The position numbers and the translations under genes were made by a program. Shown here in pieces: positions 26,570 through 38,319 of a stretch of 64,000 bases of DNA. The DNA lies in contig NC_088780.1 of the NCBI RefSeq assembly GCF_958450345.1, forward strand, positions 136,972,226 to 137,036,225. The letters run 5' to 3'. The notes under the pieces were generated by a model, which was not told where the DNA came from, did not search any database, and was given only the letters and a program-made list of their open reading frames with translations. Each line of letters starts with the position of its first letter. Position 1 is the stretch's first letter. The DNA comes from Calliphora vicina. Taxonomy: Eukaryota; Arthropoda; Insecta; Diptera; Calliphoridae.

Positions 26570-27700
26570 TGCTTAATGATTCTGAACTTAATAACATGCA
26601 CTAGAAAGCCTATTAAATGTCCTAAATGTTTCTTAAAGCAACATTTTGTTCGATGGTTTTCTATTCATAGCATTACAAACTTAGATTTTCAAATACGAAC
26701 TTCCAATTTTTTTTTTTTTTATTTTTGCTTACCTTTTCTTGTATAAAAATTGAATGAGGCAAAATTTGTATATTCTGTAAATGCAGTATGGTAGGAAATT
26801 TTAAAATAAAGATTTCGGTGTAAATAACTATTAGCTCCAAACCGGACACCTAAAATATTACATAAGGTCTATTTGGTCCATTCGAAAATCCGATTTTCGA
26901 ATTTTCCCATACAAACCCACAATTTCCCACACAATTTTTAATGCCGTTTTAAAAACCAAAAATTTCAAAATTTTTCTAAAAAATATTTTTTTTTCTGCCT
27001 TAAAGATAATTTTATTGCGGAGTTTCGGTTTTTTTAGTTTATTCAAGAAACTAAACCGTTTTTGAGTTATACGAGTATATATTGTGCAACCTCCTCCATT
27101 TTTGAAATAACGGTATATCTCGAAAATACGAGCTAATATAAAAATAACGGTTAGCAGCACTGAGAATTCATCATACCCGAATTAGTTTAAGCCACTGGGT
27201 GCCCTTTTTGACAGAAAAAAGTGTAAATTTCGTGCACAATGTAATTGAACAGGTGTGTGGTACTTTTTGATTTTTGTACTTTTAAAGGGATTAAAACGGA
27301 CGAAAACTGTGTTTTTGTACTTTTTTGTATCCCATATTCCAGAAATTAAATTTAAGTGGAATGGTAGTCTTTCTAAAAAAAATTAAAATGAATTTTGTAA
27401 CTTGAAATTTAAACGTATTTGAAACATATTTTTTTGTACATTAATATCATAGAAATGTTTATTATAAAACCCCTCTATTAATAAAGAATTTTTAGCGTAG
27501 TAGTACACGCTGGGTATCCGTTAAAATGTAAAAAAAGTTCAAATTTGAAAATCTGAATTTTTAAGCTATGAATAAAAAAACTATCGACCAAAATGGCAAT
27601 GTTTCTTTAGCATTTAGGAAATTTAATAAGCTTTCTTATGCATTTAATTAGGTTCAAATCCGTTCAGAACTGCTTGAGTTAGAGGCAAATAACTAAAGCA
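26570..27700. mobile_element. Inverted-repeat element J, ~1.1 kb
   Basis: The left arm (about 26578-26720; for example TCTATTCATAGCATTACAAA and AGATTTTCAAATACGAACTT) is inverted at about 27530-27690 (AAGTTCAAATTTGAAAATCT and TTAAGCTATGAATAAAAAAA). The arms are roughly 130-150 bp and diverged. The spacer has no recognised coding. A TTTTTGTACTTTTTTGTATC-type tract lies around 27310. Confidence 0.55.
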
Positions 27701-27807
27701 AGATTTTTTTATTTTTTTTTTTGAAAAAAGGCATTTTGCATAAAAAAACGTTCGGGGAGACAACTTCCATTGTTCAATCATAAAGCAGATAACAAAAATT
27801 CAAAAAA

Positions 27808-27922
27808 GGGACGGAAAGTTTATTATGTTTTCAAGGAAAAAAGTAACTAAAATTCAAGGCAAAAGGGACGGAAATTTTATTATGTTTTCAAGGAAAAAAG
27901 TAACTAAAATTCAAGGCATACG
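27808..27922 (+). repeat. Two-copy tandem duplication, 57-bp unit
   Basis: The text from GGGACGGAAA to AAAATTCAAGGCA is repeated immediately with about one substitution, so it is a recent local duplication. Confidence 0.85.
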
Positions 27923-28059
27923 TTTGTGGTGTGTTCAAACAATAAAACAAACCAAAAGAAAGTGCATTTATTAACGATTTCTTGAAATTTCAGTACAATG
28001 TACCAGCGCATCTTTTCACTCGTTCCCGTACTAAAAACCTACTCTAAATAGTAGGGGGA

Positions 28060-28260
28060 AATAAATTACCCACCATATAAAATAATTATTAACTGTGCTA
28101 TATCTATAGAACTACAATAGTTATGCACACTAAATTTGCTGTGGGTAACTTTAAAAACAAACTACACGTTCCACCAAAATCGAAAGGGTATGGAATCGGG
28201 TTCCCCCCATACAAATAAATTATTAATTATCCTATATCTATAGAACTACATCAGTGAGAC
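28060..28260 (+). repeat. Family G-like repeat modules
   Basis: CCTATATCTATAGAACTACA-type text occurs at about 28097 and 28222, with CCCCCCATACAAATAAATTA between. This resembles the CCCATACAAAGTAAATAG modules of family G. Confidence 0.45.
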
Positions 28261-28734
28261 ACACTGCTTTTATGCATGTTATTGGTAAAAAAAACTACCA
28301 TATTATTTTAAGTATAATTATATTAACTAGTAATGGGAGGTTGAATAATAGAGATTTTTCCCAAAACCTGCCACTAAAAAACTTCGGTTCCTGCAAAGTT
28401 TAAATTCATTGCATTAAAATATATATAACATAATATTTAAAATGAGACAATATAAAAACTATAGATGTCGACGTGTGTGATTACTGGCTCCTGATATAAA
28501 ACTTTAAAATTCTCGCGATCGTGCTCACTAACATGATTTTTTTTAACCTTTATGTGCTCGGTAGTCTACATTTGTTGCAATTTTGCAGAAAAAGTTAAAT
28601 AAAAAAAAATTCCCACAACAACAGGGTCCGAAATGTTCAGTACAAAAATTCCTAAAAATCAATTCTAAGCAGTTTTGACTACTAACACGTTAAAAATATA
28701 GTTTACAACTCCCCACAGGACCTACTTTTAAAAA

Positions 28735-29890
28735 TGACCATCTCCTGGCCGATAGTCTACAAATGTAGACACCATATAAAATGTATGGAAATTCACATCA
28801 CTATTTTACTCAACTCAATTTTTTTGAAATGCGGCATGTCGAACAAGTCTTTTACTATTAGGAGGCAGCTTTCCAATCTGCCTAATCAAGAAATTAGAAT
28901 CGGTGCTCATAATGTGTTTAGTGGCACTGTTCGCCCATCTCGGGCAACCAAATAGCTCATCGAGTCAGCCATATTTGATTTGATGTTGATGCTCGAACAA
29001 GTTCTGATTGATACTAACGCAAAAGCCGTGAAAACCTTTCAAAAGTGGAATGAACAAAACCGCACCGCAAAGTAGAGGGTGTGGAATAAGGTGACAAATA
29101 TTGAATTGAGAGCATTCATTTGGCTTTTATTTTGGGCATGCGTTTATAAATCAGACGATGAAGATACAGATGTAGAACAACTATTTGTATAGCGCAGAAG
29201 AACTAGATTTATGCAGTAAATCCCATTCAAGCCTGCAAAGTATGGTTCGCAAGCGATGCAAAGTCATTCTATCCTCTCTCTAGATTTATACATGAATAAG
29301 CTCAAATACAAGTCGTCCACGACACTTACTCCTCCAATGTATGAGAGAGTGTCGTGCAATAACTGTTCTACCCTGGAAGAACCATAATCTGTGCAAATTT
29401 TTTCACATCACTGAATCTGGGTAGGCCTTTGATGTCCAAAAATCCCTTTCTTCTTTCATTTAATTTGGCACAAATGTTTTGTTTTTACGATCAGTACCAA
29501 GAATACAGTTTTTAGTTTTTCGAATCAAAGTTTGCGCTGGTGTCCTACGCTACAAAAAAGGGAAAAGCAGTTGTACTACTTTCCAGTACGCCAGAAGAAA
29601 AACAAGCCACAATATATCCTTGACTACAACGCAGTCAAAGGAGGCGTCGATGCGATGGACAAAATGCTTTCTCATATTAAACTAAAAGCACAACTTTATA
29701 CTGGCTTTTGGAAATGTTTTTTAACTGGCTAGATATAAGCGCTCTAGCCGTATTCGTTATATATTTGGAAAACAACGACCACATCCACCAAACAGACAAA
29801 CGACGAAAGTTTCCGCATGACTTCGTATTAATCACAAGAAAAAACTTCGAATTAATCATAAAAAGACTTTTAAACAAGCATATACAATAG
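28735..29890 (+). pseudogene. PiggyBac-like transposase relic 1
   Basis: Recognisable blocks in order: FQKWNEQNRTAK and TNIELRAFIWLLFWACVYKS (about 29090-29150, the helical block ahead of the catalytic core), then DLYMNKLKYKSS, then KKNKPQYILDYNAVKGGVDAMDKML (about 29590-29670). The last is the GGVDxxD block that carries a catalytic aspartate in piggyBac-family enzymes. Downstream, GFWKCF and ALAVFVIYLEN are in the place of the following helices. Several stops and frameshifts break it, so it is inactive. A 7-bp stem GTCTACA/TGTAGAC lies at 28757. Possible TTAA ends occur at about 28555 and 30662, but they do not match well, so the element limits are open. Confidence 0.8.
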
Positions 29891-29929
29891 GCATATAAAT
29901 AATTTTGGCGATATTTTTGGCATACCACC

Positions 29930-30230
29930 ACGTGATGGCCAATGTTGTATAAGTAATGAAAATCATTTTTTTAGGTCATTTGGAATCAAAAACATCACGC
30001 ACCAACACCAATTTCTAAAATAAACCAAAATTTTTTTTTTCTCTGAAAAATTATATAAATAATTTCATATTTTTTTTGCAAGTGTGAGGGATACTTCCCT
30101 TATTTAAAAATTATCTTTTGAAGTATGTCCGCAGTTATTATTAAAATAAAATATACTGTATTTCAAAATAATTGAAAATATTTCATAGAAAACTTTATTG
30201 CGTTTGGTGCGTGATATTTTTTAACAACCG
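29930..30230. repeat. Possible hairpin pair near the piggyBac relic
   Basis: ACATCACGCACCAAC at about 29990 is inverted as GTTTGGTGCGTGATATTT at about 30206. The interval is AT-rich with no coding. It may be a short MITE. Confidence 0.4.
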
Positions 30231-32525
30231 CGAAAAAAGAATACCGTGGTTTTTAATATTTTTTAATACTCTATATGGCTATGCTATGCCAATTTGCATA
30301 TTTGCAAAAATCGGCAATAGTTATATCCCTAATATACAAGCGTGAGTGCGTGAGAGTTAAATTGTTAAAATCCCGCGTGCTATTCATTCACGATTAGAAA
30401 CTCAACGGATGGAAAACTAAACTTAACTGAAATAAAGAAAAGTGATTCGTAAAAGTTTATTATTCAGTTACTTTCAGTTTTCACGATACTTGAATTTTTT
30501 TTCAATTAATTCGCAAAATTAGTATATTTGGCCCCTCTGTGCATCGCCTTGAACTTTTTTAAACTATTCTAGATACAATATGTCGGGTCGGGTATACTTC
30601 CCATGAAGTAATTTCGGTTTGAAAATGAAATAGGTCCCCAGGGTCCTTCTAATCCATTGGAGGGTTAAATTGTGGTGGGAATATATCAAATCAAATTGTA
30701 TATGTATCTTATTTCGCTATTATTTTTTCTCTTGTATTTATTAAGTTTTAAAGCAATAATATAATTGAGATAAAACTCAATACAAATGTAAATTTAAAAT
30801 AACTGAATTCAAAACAAATTCCATTCAATATTGGTGATAAAAGTCTGACCGTAAACCAAAAGAGGGTAGCGAAATGAGAAAACTGAATAAATTGGTATTA
30901 TGTTTTTTTTATAGTTTTTGTCTATGACAATAACTTAAATAAAGTAGCAACAAAAGTACATATAAAATTCCTACACTCAACAAAATAAATTGGAGAATTT
31001 AGAAAACTCTCTACTAAATTCTAAAATATCAATTTTATATATTTGATGAGTAAAAAAAGATATCATATATAGATCAAGTATAGCGTACATATTAATTAAT
31101 ATTTTTTTAATGCCAGCATATGCGTCTTAAACATACTGTCATCATTTGTCATTGTCATTTTATCATTATTTATCTGCTTGTAAAATTCCCCTCCTAGCAT
31201 AATTGCAATTAGCTTTTCATTTCTTGAGAATCATAGATGATTTAAACAGTCATGGTCTAGATAATTGGTAGGCAAATAGAGGCATTAAATTTGTGTTCAT
31301 GGATTGGTAAAAAATAAAATAGCCGCAACAACATCAAGCAACTGAATGACATATTTGTATTTTACACTCTATTATGCTCTATTGTTTACATTCGGGTTGT
31401 GTACGTGTAAATTGACGAAAATCTTCGTAACCTGAACAATATAAACGCCTACCAAGGTGTAGATAGTCTGAAAACTAATGTCTTATAATTCTAAACAAAT
31501 TTTCGTTTGAGTTTATAAGCCAAACATTTATTTACATTTTTCTGCATGTACTCCTTGTTTTAAAGTACTTTGAATAACATTTTCCAATATAATGACATTC
31601 ATACACATACATACATATACACTCACTTACATGCACACATACTCGCGCACACACATACATTTACATTCCATATACATACGAATATAACAAAACATTTACT
31701 CTGTAGGGCCCAATACAACACAACTACGAACAAATGTTGCCTGTAAGTGTGCTACGGTTTTTTTTCCAGAATGGCACACAAAGTGTCATTCTAAAATGTA
31801 CGTGATTCAATTATAAAATGCGGTTTTCAAATCGTTGAAAAATTTATGTATTTTCATTTTATGTACTCGTACATCCTGAACCGTTTTTATTTTTATTCTT
31901 TTTCTATTTCTGAATATGTTTTTGTGAGTACATATGGCTGTGGAAGAGTGTGTGTGTGTCTATGAAATTTTGTTGTCGACGACATCGTTACAATTGTACA
32001 ATGCTTTTGTTGTTTCAACTATTCCCTTTTCGTTTTATTTTTTTTTTAGAGTTTTTGAGGTATCTATTCATTCATTCAGTCAGTCATTCGTTTGTTCATT
32101 CATTCATTCTTTCACTCATTCATTCCTCAGCCAGCCTTGTAACATTAAGTTACTTTGTATGCGTAAGCTAGCTGTGAACGTGATACCACCTTAGCGTTTA
32201 AAGCAAAGAAGTAGCAGCAAGAAAAAGACACAAAAATACAAAAAAACGAAGCTTCCTAAATTGTTAAAATATAAAGAATATATAAAATGAAAGCACTATG
32301 GTCTACTACACCAAAAATTCATATTTTTCAAATAAAACAATTTATAATCAATAATTATTTTCACAACTAACAATGGTTAAACATTTGCCACAATTTTTAG
32401 ACCGTAAAAAAGCCTGGAGGACCGTACCTGTTTCGCAATATTAGCCTCATAATAATGGATATTGAATCAAAAAAAAATATCTTCAATTTTCTAACGATTT
32501 TTCTCAATTATAAGCCATTGTATAA
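30231..32525. other. Unannotated AT-rich DNA with simple repeats
   Basis: It holds a CATACATA/CACACATA tract at about 31600-31680 and a CATTCATT run at about 32067-32130. The frames over the second run (31934-32194) are low complexity. No gene or repeat ends were recognised. Confidence 0.45.
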
Positions 32526-32929
32526 TCTACATATATAAATAAAAATAAAATGTCGTTCGTTGGTAATTGGATCAGTAGAGAACGGCCGGACCATTCTCTC
32601 AATTTTTTCAAATGTTGGTCATAGCCCAACTTAGGTTTTTACGGAATGAAAAATTGACCACGCCCACTTTTATCGATTTATCTTAAATCGGAAAACGGCT
32701 ATATCGATTTGGCTAATTTTTGTTTAAATGATCATAGTAAACCAATTTAAGTTTTTACCAGGTCGCAGGACGCCCGGACCGATTTAGCAATTTTTTTTAA
32801 TGTTCGCAATACATAGTCCGCAAAAGTTTTTACATAAATAAAAATTGTCCACGTCCACTAATACGCCAACTTATTAAATACATTTGCAAAATACATCGGT
32901 TTGTGATCAATCATATTTCAGACCAATAT

Positions 32930-34525
32930 TCGATTACTTATATAAAAACTCACAATAGCTTAAATCGATAATAACTCGGCCAATAAGCGTTTAATCCTTA
33001 ACAAAAATCGTTTTTTTTTATATAAAAACTCAAAATATCTAAATTCGCTAATAACTTGGCCAATAAGCGTTGAATCAAGAAAAGGAGCTCGATCTGTGAT
33101 CACTCATATTTCTTAACAAAAATCGATTTTTTATATAAAAACTCAAAATATCGAAATTCGCTAATAACTTGGCCAATAAGCGTTTAATGAAAATCGATTT
33201 TTTTATATAAAAACTCAAAATATCTAAATTCGCTAATAACTTGGCCAATAGCGTTTAATCACGAAAAGGACCACGATCTGTGATCACTCATATTTCTCAC
33301 CATAAATCGATTTTTTATATAAAAACTCAAAATATCGAAATTCGCTAATAACTTGGCAATAACCGTTCAATCAAGAAAAGCAGCTTGATCTGTGATCACT
33401 CATACTTCTGACCAAAAATCGATTTTTTATATAAAACCTCAAAATATCTAAATTTGCTAATAACTTGACCAATAAGCGTTTAATCAAGAAAAGGAGCTCG
33501 ATCTGTGATCACTCATATATCTGACAAAAATTAGATTTTTTATATAAAAACTCAAAATATCTAAATTCGCTAATAACATGGCCAATAAGCGTTTAATCAA
33601 GAAAAAGAGCTGGATCTGTGATCACTCATATTTCTGAACAAAAATCGATTTTTTATATAAAAACTCAAAATATCTAAATTCGCTAATAATTTGGCCAATA
33701 ACGTTTAATCAAGAAAAGGACCTCGACCTGTGATCACTCATATTTCTGACCAAAAATCGATTTTTTATATAAAAACTCAAAATATCTAAATTCGCTAATA
33801 ACTTGGATAATAAGCGTTGATTCATGAAAAGGAGCTCGATCTGTGATCACTCATATTTCTGACCACAAATCGATTTTTTACATAAAAACTCAAAATATCT
33901 AAATTCGCTAATAACTCGGCCAATAAGCGTTTAATCAAGAAAAAGAGCTCGATCAGTGATCACTCATATGTCTTAGCAAAAATCGATTTTTTATATAAAA
34001 ACTCGAAATATCTAAATTCGCTAATAACTTGGCCAATAAGCGTTTAATCTAGAAAAAGAGCTCGATCTGTGATCACTCATATTTCTTAACAAAAATCGAT
34101 TTTTCATATAAAAACCCAAAATATCTAAATTCGCTAATAACTTGGCCAATAAGCGTTTAATCAAGGAAAAGACTGGATCTGTGATCACTCATATTTCTGA
34201 CCAAAAATCGATTTTTTATATAAAAACTCAAAATATCTAAATTCGCTAATAACTTGGCCTAAATACTTCGCTAAAATTCGCTAATAAAAACTCAAAATAT
34301 CTAAATTCGCTAATAACTTGGCCAATAGCGTTTAATCAAGAAAAGGAGCTCGATTCGTGATCACTCATATTTCTTAACAAAAATCTATTTTTCATATAAA
34401 AACCCAAAATATCTAAATTCGCTAATAACTTGGCCAATAAGCGTGGAATCAAGAAAAGGAGCTGGATCTGTGATCACTCATATTTCTGACCAAAAATCGA
34501 TTTTTTATGTAAAAACTCAAAATAT
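32930..34525 (+). repeat. Minisatellite, ~113-bp unit, about 14 copies
   Basis: The unit contains TGATCACTCATATTTCTGAC, AAAAATCGATTTTTTATAT, AAAACTCAAAATATCTAAAT and TCGCTAATAACTTGGCCAAT. Successive copies are 113-114 bp apart in the regular part (about 33548-34000), with deleted units at about 33180, 33240 and 34260. The first copies near 32940 are the most diverged. Internal minisatellites are common in Helitrons. Confidence 0.92.
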
Positions 34526-34632
34526 GTACATTGATTTATATGTATTCTGTTGTTGCAAGACTTAGGTTTTTGAGAACAAACTTAGGTTCTTTGTCTCTCA
34601 GTAGCGCTTCTTTGTATATTTTAGTCTATGCC

Positions 34633-34808
34633 CTACACAGAAAAAACTAGTTCTTAAACCGTTTCAATTCAAACATATATCACATATTGAACTAGTTTCA
34701 ATTATTTTATATTTGAATCAAGTATTCATGTGCTTAATTATGAATTAATTGAAACCAGTTCTATATGGGATAAATGTTTGAATTGAAATATAATTTTTTT
34801 ATGTGTAT
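34633..34808. mobile_element. MITE family I copy inside the Helitron
   Basis: The ends ACACAGAAAAAAC and TTTTTTTATGTGTA are inverted. Inside, TTGAAC...GTTTCAATT and GAATTAATTGAAACCAG form further inverse pairs, so most of the ~175 bp can fold. A partial relative lies at 23290-23410. Confidence 0.6.
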
Positions 34809-35090
34809 ATGAATAAAAATTATCATTCAATAATACGTTTTTTTTCTTTTTAACTATTTTTACCCTTTTTAACTTGGACAGAACTACGTCTTTTGGGTCA
34901 GCTAGTTAACAATAGATAACAAATTCAGAGTGGAAGCATGAGATGGTATCGAGATAGTAAACATTTTCTTATATTTCGAATAGTAATCAAAAATCTTCAA
35001 ATATATCTTCGTAATTAGTTGTTCGATTTTTAGTAAGTTTATAAAAATTGGACAATCTATATGTATAAAAATGAATGTATGTCTGTTTAA

Positions 35091-36322
35091 CCCTCCGTCA
35101 TGCACATGTATCTGGCCAGATATTTTACGAATTTAACTGTGATTTAAATATATTTCTAATTTGGCTAGGGGTTTGAGTCTCCATGTACCCTCTACAAATA
35201 TTGTTAGGTATCGTTTTATAAAAAAACGCATTAAAAAAAAACATCAAACAAAATTTATGTGGATTTTTTCATCTATACATCGTATACGTAGCGCATGTAT
35301 CTGGCCAGATACACACACATTTTGTAAGAAGAGCACTGTACTTTATTGGTATTTTTTTATTTTTTTAATTGCTTACCTGAAGCTGTATAAGACTTTTTTA
35401 ATTTAGAATTAATTAAAACTTACTTTATAACTACTAAATTTAATTGAAATGAACAACAAATATTTTTTTTTGAAATTAAACACAAAAATAAAATTTTTCT
35501 TGTTTTATTTCTCATTAATTTTTTTTTGCACGGGTAGGTGGTTTCGCATGCACTAAGAACAAAAAAAAATAGAAAATATATATCGCACTCGTTCAACAAT
35601 ACTATATTAACACAAAATTTTAAAATTTTCAGTAGAGGGCAAAAACTCTAGGTGATTACATTTTAAGAGAATTTGAAAATCCGTATACATCATAGTAAGC
35701 AAATTCCATTTGAAAATATATTTACAATTGTTTTTCTTTAAAATTTTTGTAATGATTGCAAAATAAATATATTTTTTGAGTTAATACCATTTTTCTGGAA
35801 CTTCTCGATATTTGTTTGTATTATTTTATCAACAAAACAGTATCAACTCAAAATACAACCAAATTTAAATAAAATAACTTGATTATTTTTAACTTGAATA
35901 AATTCTTAATACAAAGTAATACAGTTTTTTATGAAAATATACGATGTATTTCTATTTAAATTTTTGTATTAACTCAAAATAATACATTTTTGTTGATACA
36001 AGGTAGTCACTAATTATCACGAAAATGGTCTCAAATGTGATTTTCGAGATGAAAGAGTAATCGGAATACTTTGAAATTTTTACAGTAGATAGATATTATT
36101 GTTGTTAGTTGATTTCTTGCAAAAAGTGAATTTTTAAAAATTTTGAGTTAATACAGTATTGTTGAACGGGTGCGATATCTGCCTGGCGTGATAACAATAT
36201 AACAATGTAATATTATCACTAAAATAGCATATTTTTTATATAAATGTATTGAAATACATAGTGTATCTGGCCAGATACATGCGCTACGTACGTGACTATC
36301 GGAACATGTGCATGACGGAGGG
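35091..36322. mobile_element. PiggyBac-type MITE, 1.23 kb, TTAA target
   Basis: The TIR CCCTCCGTCATGCACATG is perfect at both ends, and TTAA flanks it at 35087-35090 and 36323-36326. Subterminal inverted repeats follow: the 14-bp palindrome TATCTGGCCAGATA at about 35109, 35296 and 36264, and GTAGCGCATGTATCTGGCCA in inverse on the right. TTAA plus a CCC start is typical of piggyBac. There is no transposase, and a second MITE is nested inside. Confidence 0.88.
35583..36178. mobile_element. MITE family E copy 1, nested in the piggyBac-type MITE
   Basis: The inverted ends CGCACTCGTTCAACAATACT and AGTATTGTTGAACGGGTGCG differ at two positions or so, and continue into TTAACACAAAATTTTAAAAT versus ATTTTTAAAAATTTTGAGTTA. 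ATAT flanks both sides. Internal text GTATTAACTCAAAATAATAC recurs in copy 2 at 37435-38315. Confidence 0.7.
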
Positions 36323-36589
36323 TTAACTATTGGTTTGTTTTTTTTATTCTCTTCTTGGCTGAAAATGAGCGGAATTGGAAAAATGGGCGTTGCACCACCT
36401 ATTCCAAGTAAATAGTTATTTTCGAATATCTGCAGAACTGTAATTGTGACAGCCTTCAAACTTAATATAAATCAATTTTTTTCAGTGCATAAAGTTTAAC
36501 CAAAAATGGGATGGATCGGACCTGGGATATGCTAAATAGTAAACTTTGTAAAAATTAATTTTTTATCACTATACGGATTTTTTATACAA

Positions 36590-36830
36590 ATAATAGGCTA
36601 CAAATAATCTATCAAGGAAGATTACTTGCGATTACGATTGAATAATAATCAAAAGTAATCAAAACATAATCCGACTACTTTCAATAATTATCAAAAGTAA
36701 TCAAAAAAAGTTTTCGAATAATTTTTTGATTACTTTCAAATCTTTTTGATTAATTACTCGTAATCGTTAGTGATCTTGATTACTTTTGGATTAGTTGTAA
36801 TCGTAATCAATTAGTAATCGTGCGAATCTG
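36590..36830. repeat. AATCAAAAGTAATC-type degenerate repeat
   Basis: Irregular words such as CAAAAGTAATCAAAA, TTTTGATTACTTTC and GTAATCGTAATC fill about 240 bp in both senses. A related composition (AATTACCAATTAC) fills 56285-56570. Confidence 0.6.
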
Positions 36831-37029
36831 AATATTATCGTAATTTCATCATTACTTATCCTTTCGAAAAAAAGTATTCAAATTACTTCTTGGTTTGATG
36901 AACCTACATCAAACCAAGCAAAAGTAAATTTCGAAATTTTGGAGAACCTTAAATTTTGTACCATATTCGGCATGTAAACCAAATATTTTAGAACTCAAAA
37001 GAGCAAAGGTTCAGAAATTATTATCGTTT

Positions 37030-37320
37030 CATCATGTACGAAATAGTGTTATCTTCGGCTGTGCCTAATCTTGTATACCCATCATCAATATTTGACAATA
37101 AAATATTTTGCTGATATAGGGGTTATAAGAGGTTATAAGAGGGCCTTTTATGGATTGATCCTAACAAAAGTTAGTAGAAAGATTTGTGTTCATATAAAAC
37201 TTGTTTATGCCCAATTTCATCATGATATTAATTATTATAAGACAATTATGAATGTTCAAGTAATTTTCTGAGGGGGCACTTGTATGGGGACTAGGGACAA
37301 ATGTTACCTGATGTTCGCCA
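37030..37320. repeat. Family A/B-like fragment, uncertain
   Basis: Phrases such as GGGGGCACTTGTATGGGGAC and GCCCAATTTCATCATGATAT recall the GTATGGGGGCTAGG and CATGAAATT texts of families A and B. No termini were seen. Confidence 0.35.
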
Positions 37321-37434
37321 CGGTATTATATAAGAGTACTAAGAACTTATTTGTGTAAAATCAGGAGAATTCTGAAAAAATGTGAACAATTTTATTATAA
37401 AAAAAAGAGTCACATTTCGAATTAAAATCATAAA

Positions 37435-38315
37435 GTAAAACAAGTTTTATCATCAACTCAACTCAAAATATAACCAAATTTAAATAAAACAATTTGATTA
37501 CACTATACGACAAAATAAAATTTTTTCCAAAATTACAAGGACCGACAAATAAATTTTGATAGAGGAGACAAAAAAAAGACACGTCTATCGGCGTTTTGAA
37601 AGTTTACATCTGAATTTCATTTGAGGGGGGGTTAAAGTTTTCCATCTCTGGCACATTCTTATTGCCAGACTTATAGTAAAATTTTACGGATAATATTTTT
37701 GCGGAACATTTTAACCCCTTAAATCCCTGTTGTAATGGTGTGTTTTGCTCATTTTTACAAGAAGGACAGAAAAGACCCATGCCTTGAGGATTTAGAGGGT
37801 TAACATATTCTACAAAAATATTCTCCGTAACATTTTACATAACTTTGCTGAACGCATTTTATACCTAAAATGTAAGAATCACATGGTTTCTTATGACGAT
37901 TAACAATGAGAATGTGCCAGAGTTTGGAAACTTTAACCCCCCGTCAATTGAAATTCAGATGTAAACTTTCATAACGCCGATACACGTGTCTTTTTTTTTG
38001 TCTCCTCTATCAAAATTTATTGATCGGACCTCGTAATTTTTTTTGGTGTTGTATAGTGTTATTTTTAACATGAATATAGGCTCAAATCAAAATAATTCCT
38101 TTTTTATGAAAATAAACGATGCATTTCTGTTTCAACGTTTGTATTAACTCAAAATAATACATTACCACGAAAATGGCAAATGTGGTTTTCGAGATGAAAG
38201 ATTAATCAGAACTATTACAGTAGATAGATATCGATGTTGTTAGTTGATTTCTTATAAAATTGAAATTTTAAAAATTTTGAGTTAATACCCTCATGTTAAT
38301 CAAGTGCGAAATGCA
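37435..38315. mobile_element. MITE family E copy 2, split by a CACTA-like element
   Basis: TCAACTCAAAATATAACC (about 37454) and the right end TTTTGAGTTAATACCCTC with AATCAAGTGCGAAATGC match copy 1 at 35820-36178. The two halves are separated by the 558-bp insert at 37501-38058. The left terminus has been lost or has diverged. Confidence 0.7.
37501..38058. mobile_element. CACTA-like foldback, 558 bp, TTA target
   Basis: The ends CACTATACGAC and GTTGTATAGTG are inverted. The arms (for example GATAGAGGAGACAAAAAAAA, GTTTACATCTGAATTTCA and GGTTAAAGTTTTCCA) continue for about 160 bp each, so most of it can fold. TTA flanks it at 37498-37500 and 38059-38061. The empty site is visible in family E copy 1 (GATTATTTTTAAC), which has a single TTA. 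CACTA ends with a 3-bp duplication fit the CACTA/EnSpm type. No transposase is present. Confidence 0.82.
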
Positions 38316-38319
38316 ATAT

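Larger units (their letters stand above)
32526..34905 (+). mobile_element. Non-autonomous Helitron with internal tandem array
   Basis: The left end is TCTACATATATAAATAAAAA, preceded by A at 32525. The right end is GTCTTTTGGGTCAGCTAG, followed by T at 34906. TC...CTAG ends between A and T with no target duplication are the hallmark of Helitrons, and both end sequences resemble dipteran Helitron termini. The left body has GGCCGGACCATTCTC and CGCCCGGACCGATTTAGC text. The middle is a ~113-bp tandem array and the right part holds a MITE. No Rep/helicase is present. The 3' hairpin is weak. Confidence 0.75.
34910..36580 (+). repeat. Family G copy 2, split by a piggyBac-type MITE
   Basis: The leader ATATCTTCGTAATTAGTTGTTC (35003) matches 21330. 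After the MITE at 35091-36322 the text resumes as GGCGTTGCACCACCTATTCC and AAGTAAATAGTTATTTTCG, matching family G modules. A Helitron-like start TCTATATGTATAAAAATGAA preceded by A lies at 35056, just before the TTAA insertion site, so the split element may be a Helitron whose far end was not found. Confidence 0.6.

Noticed and set aside
31934..32194. Frames rich in His, Ser and Phe
   Set aside because: They are produced by a CATTCATT simple repeat.
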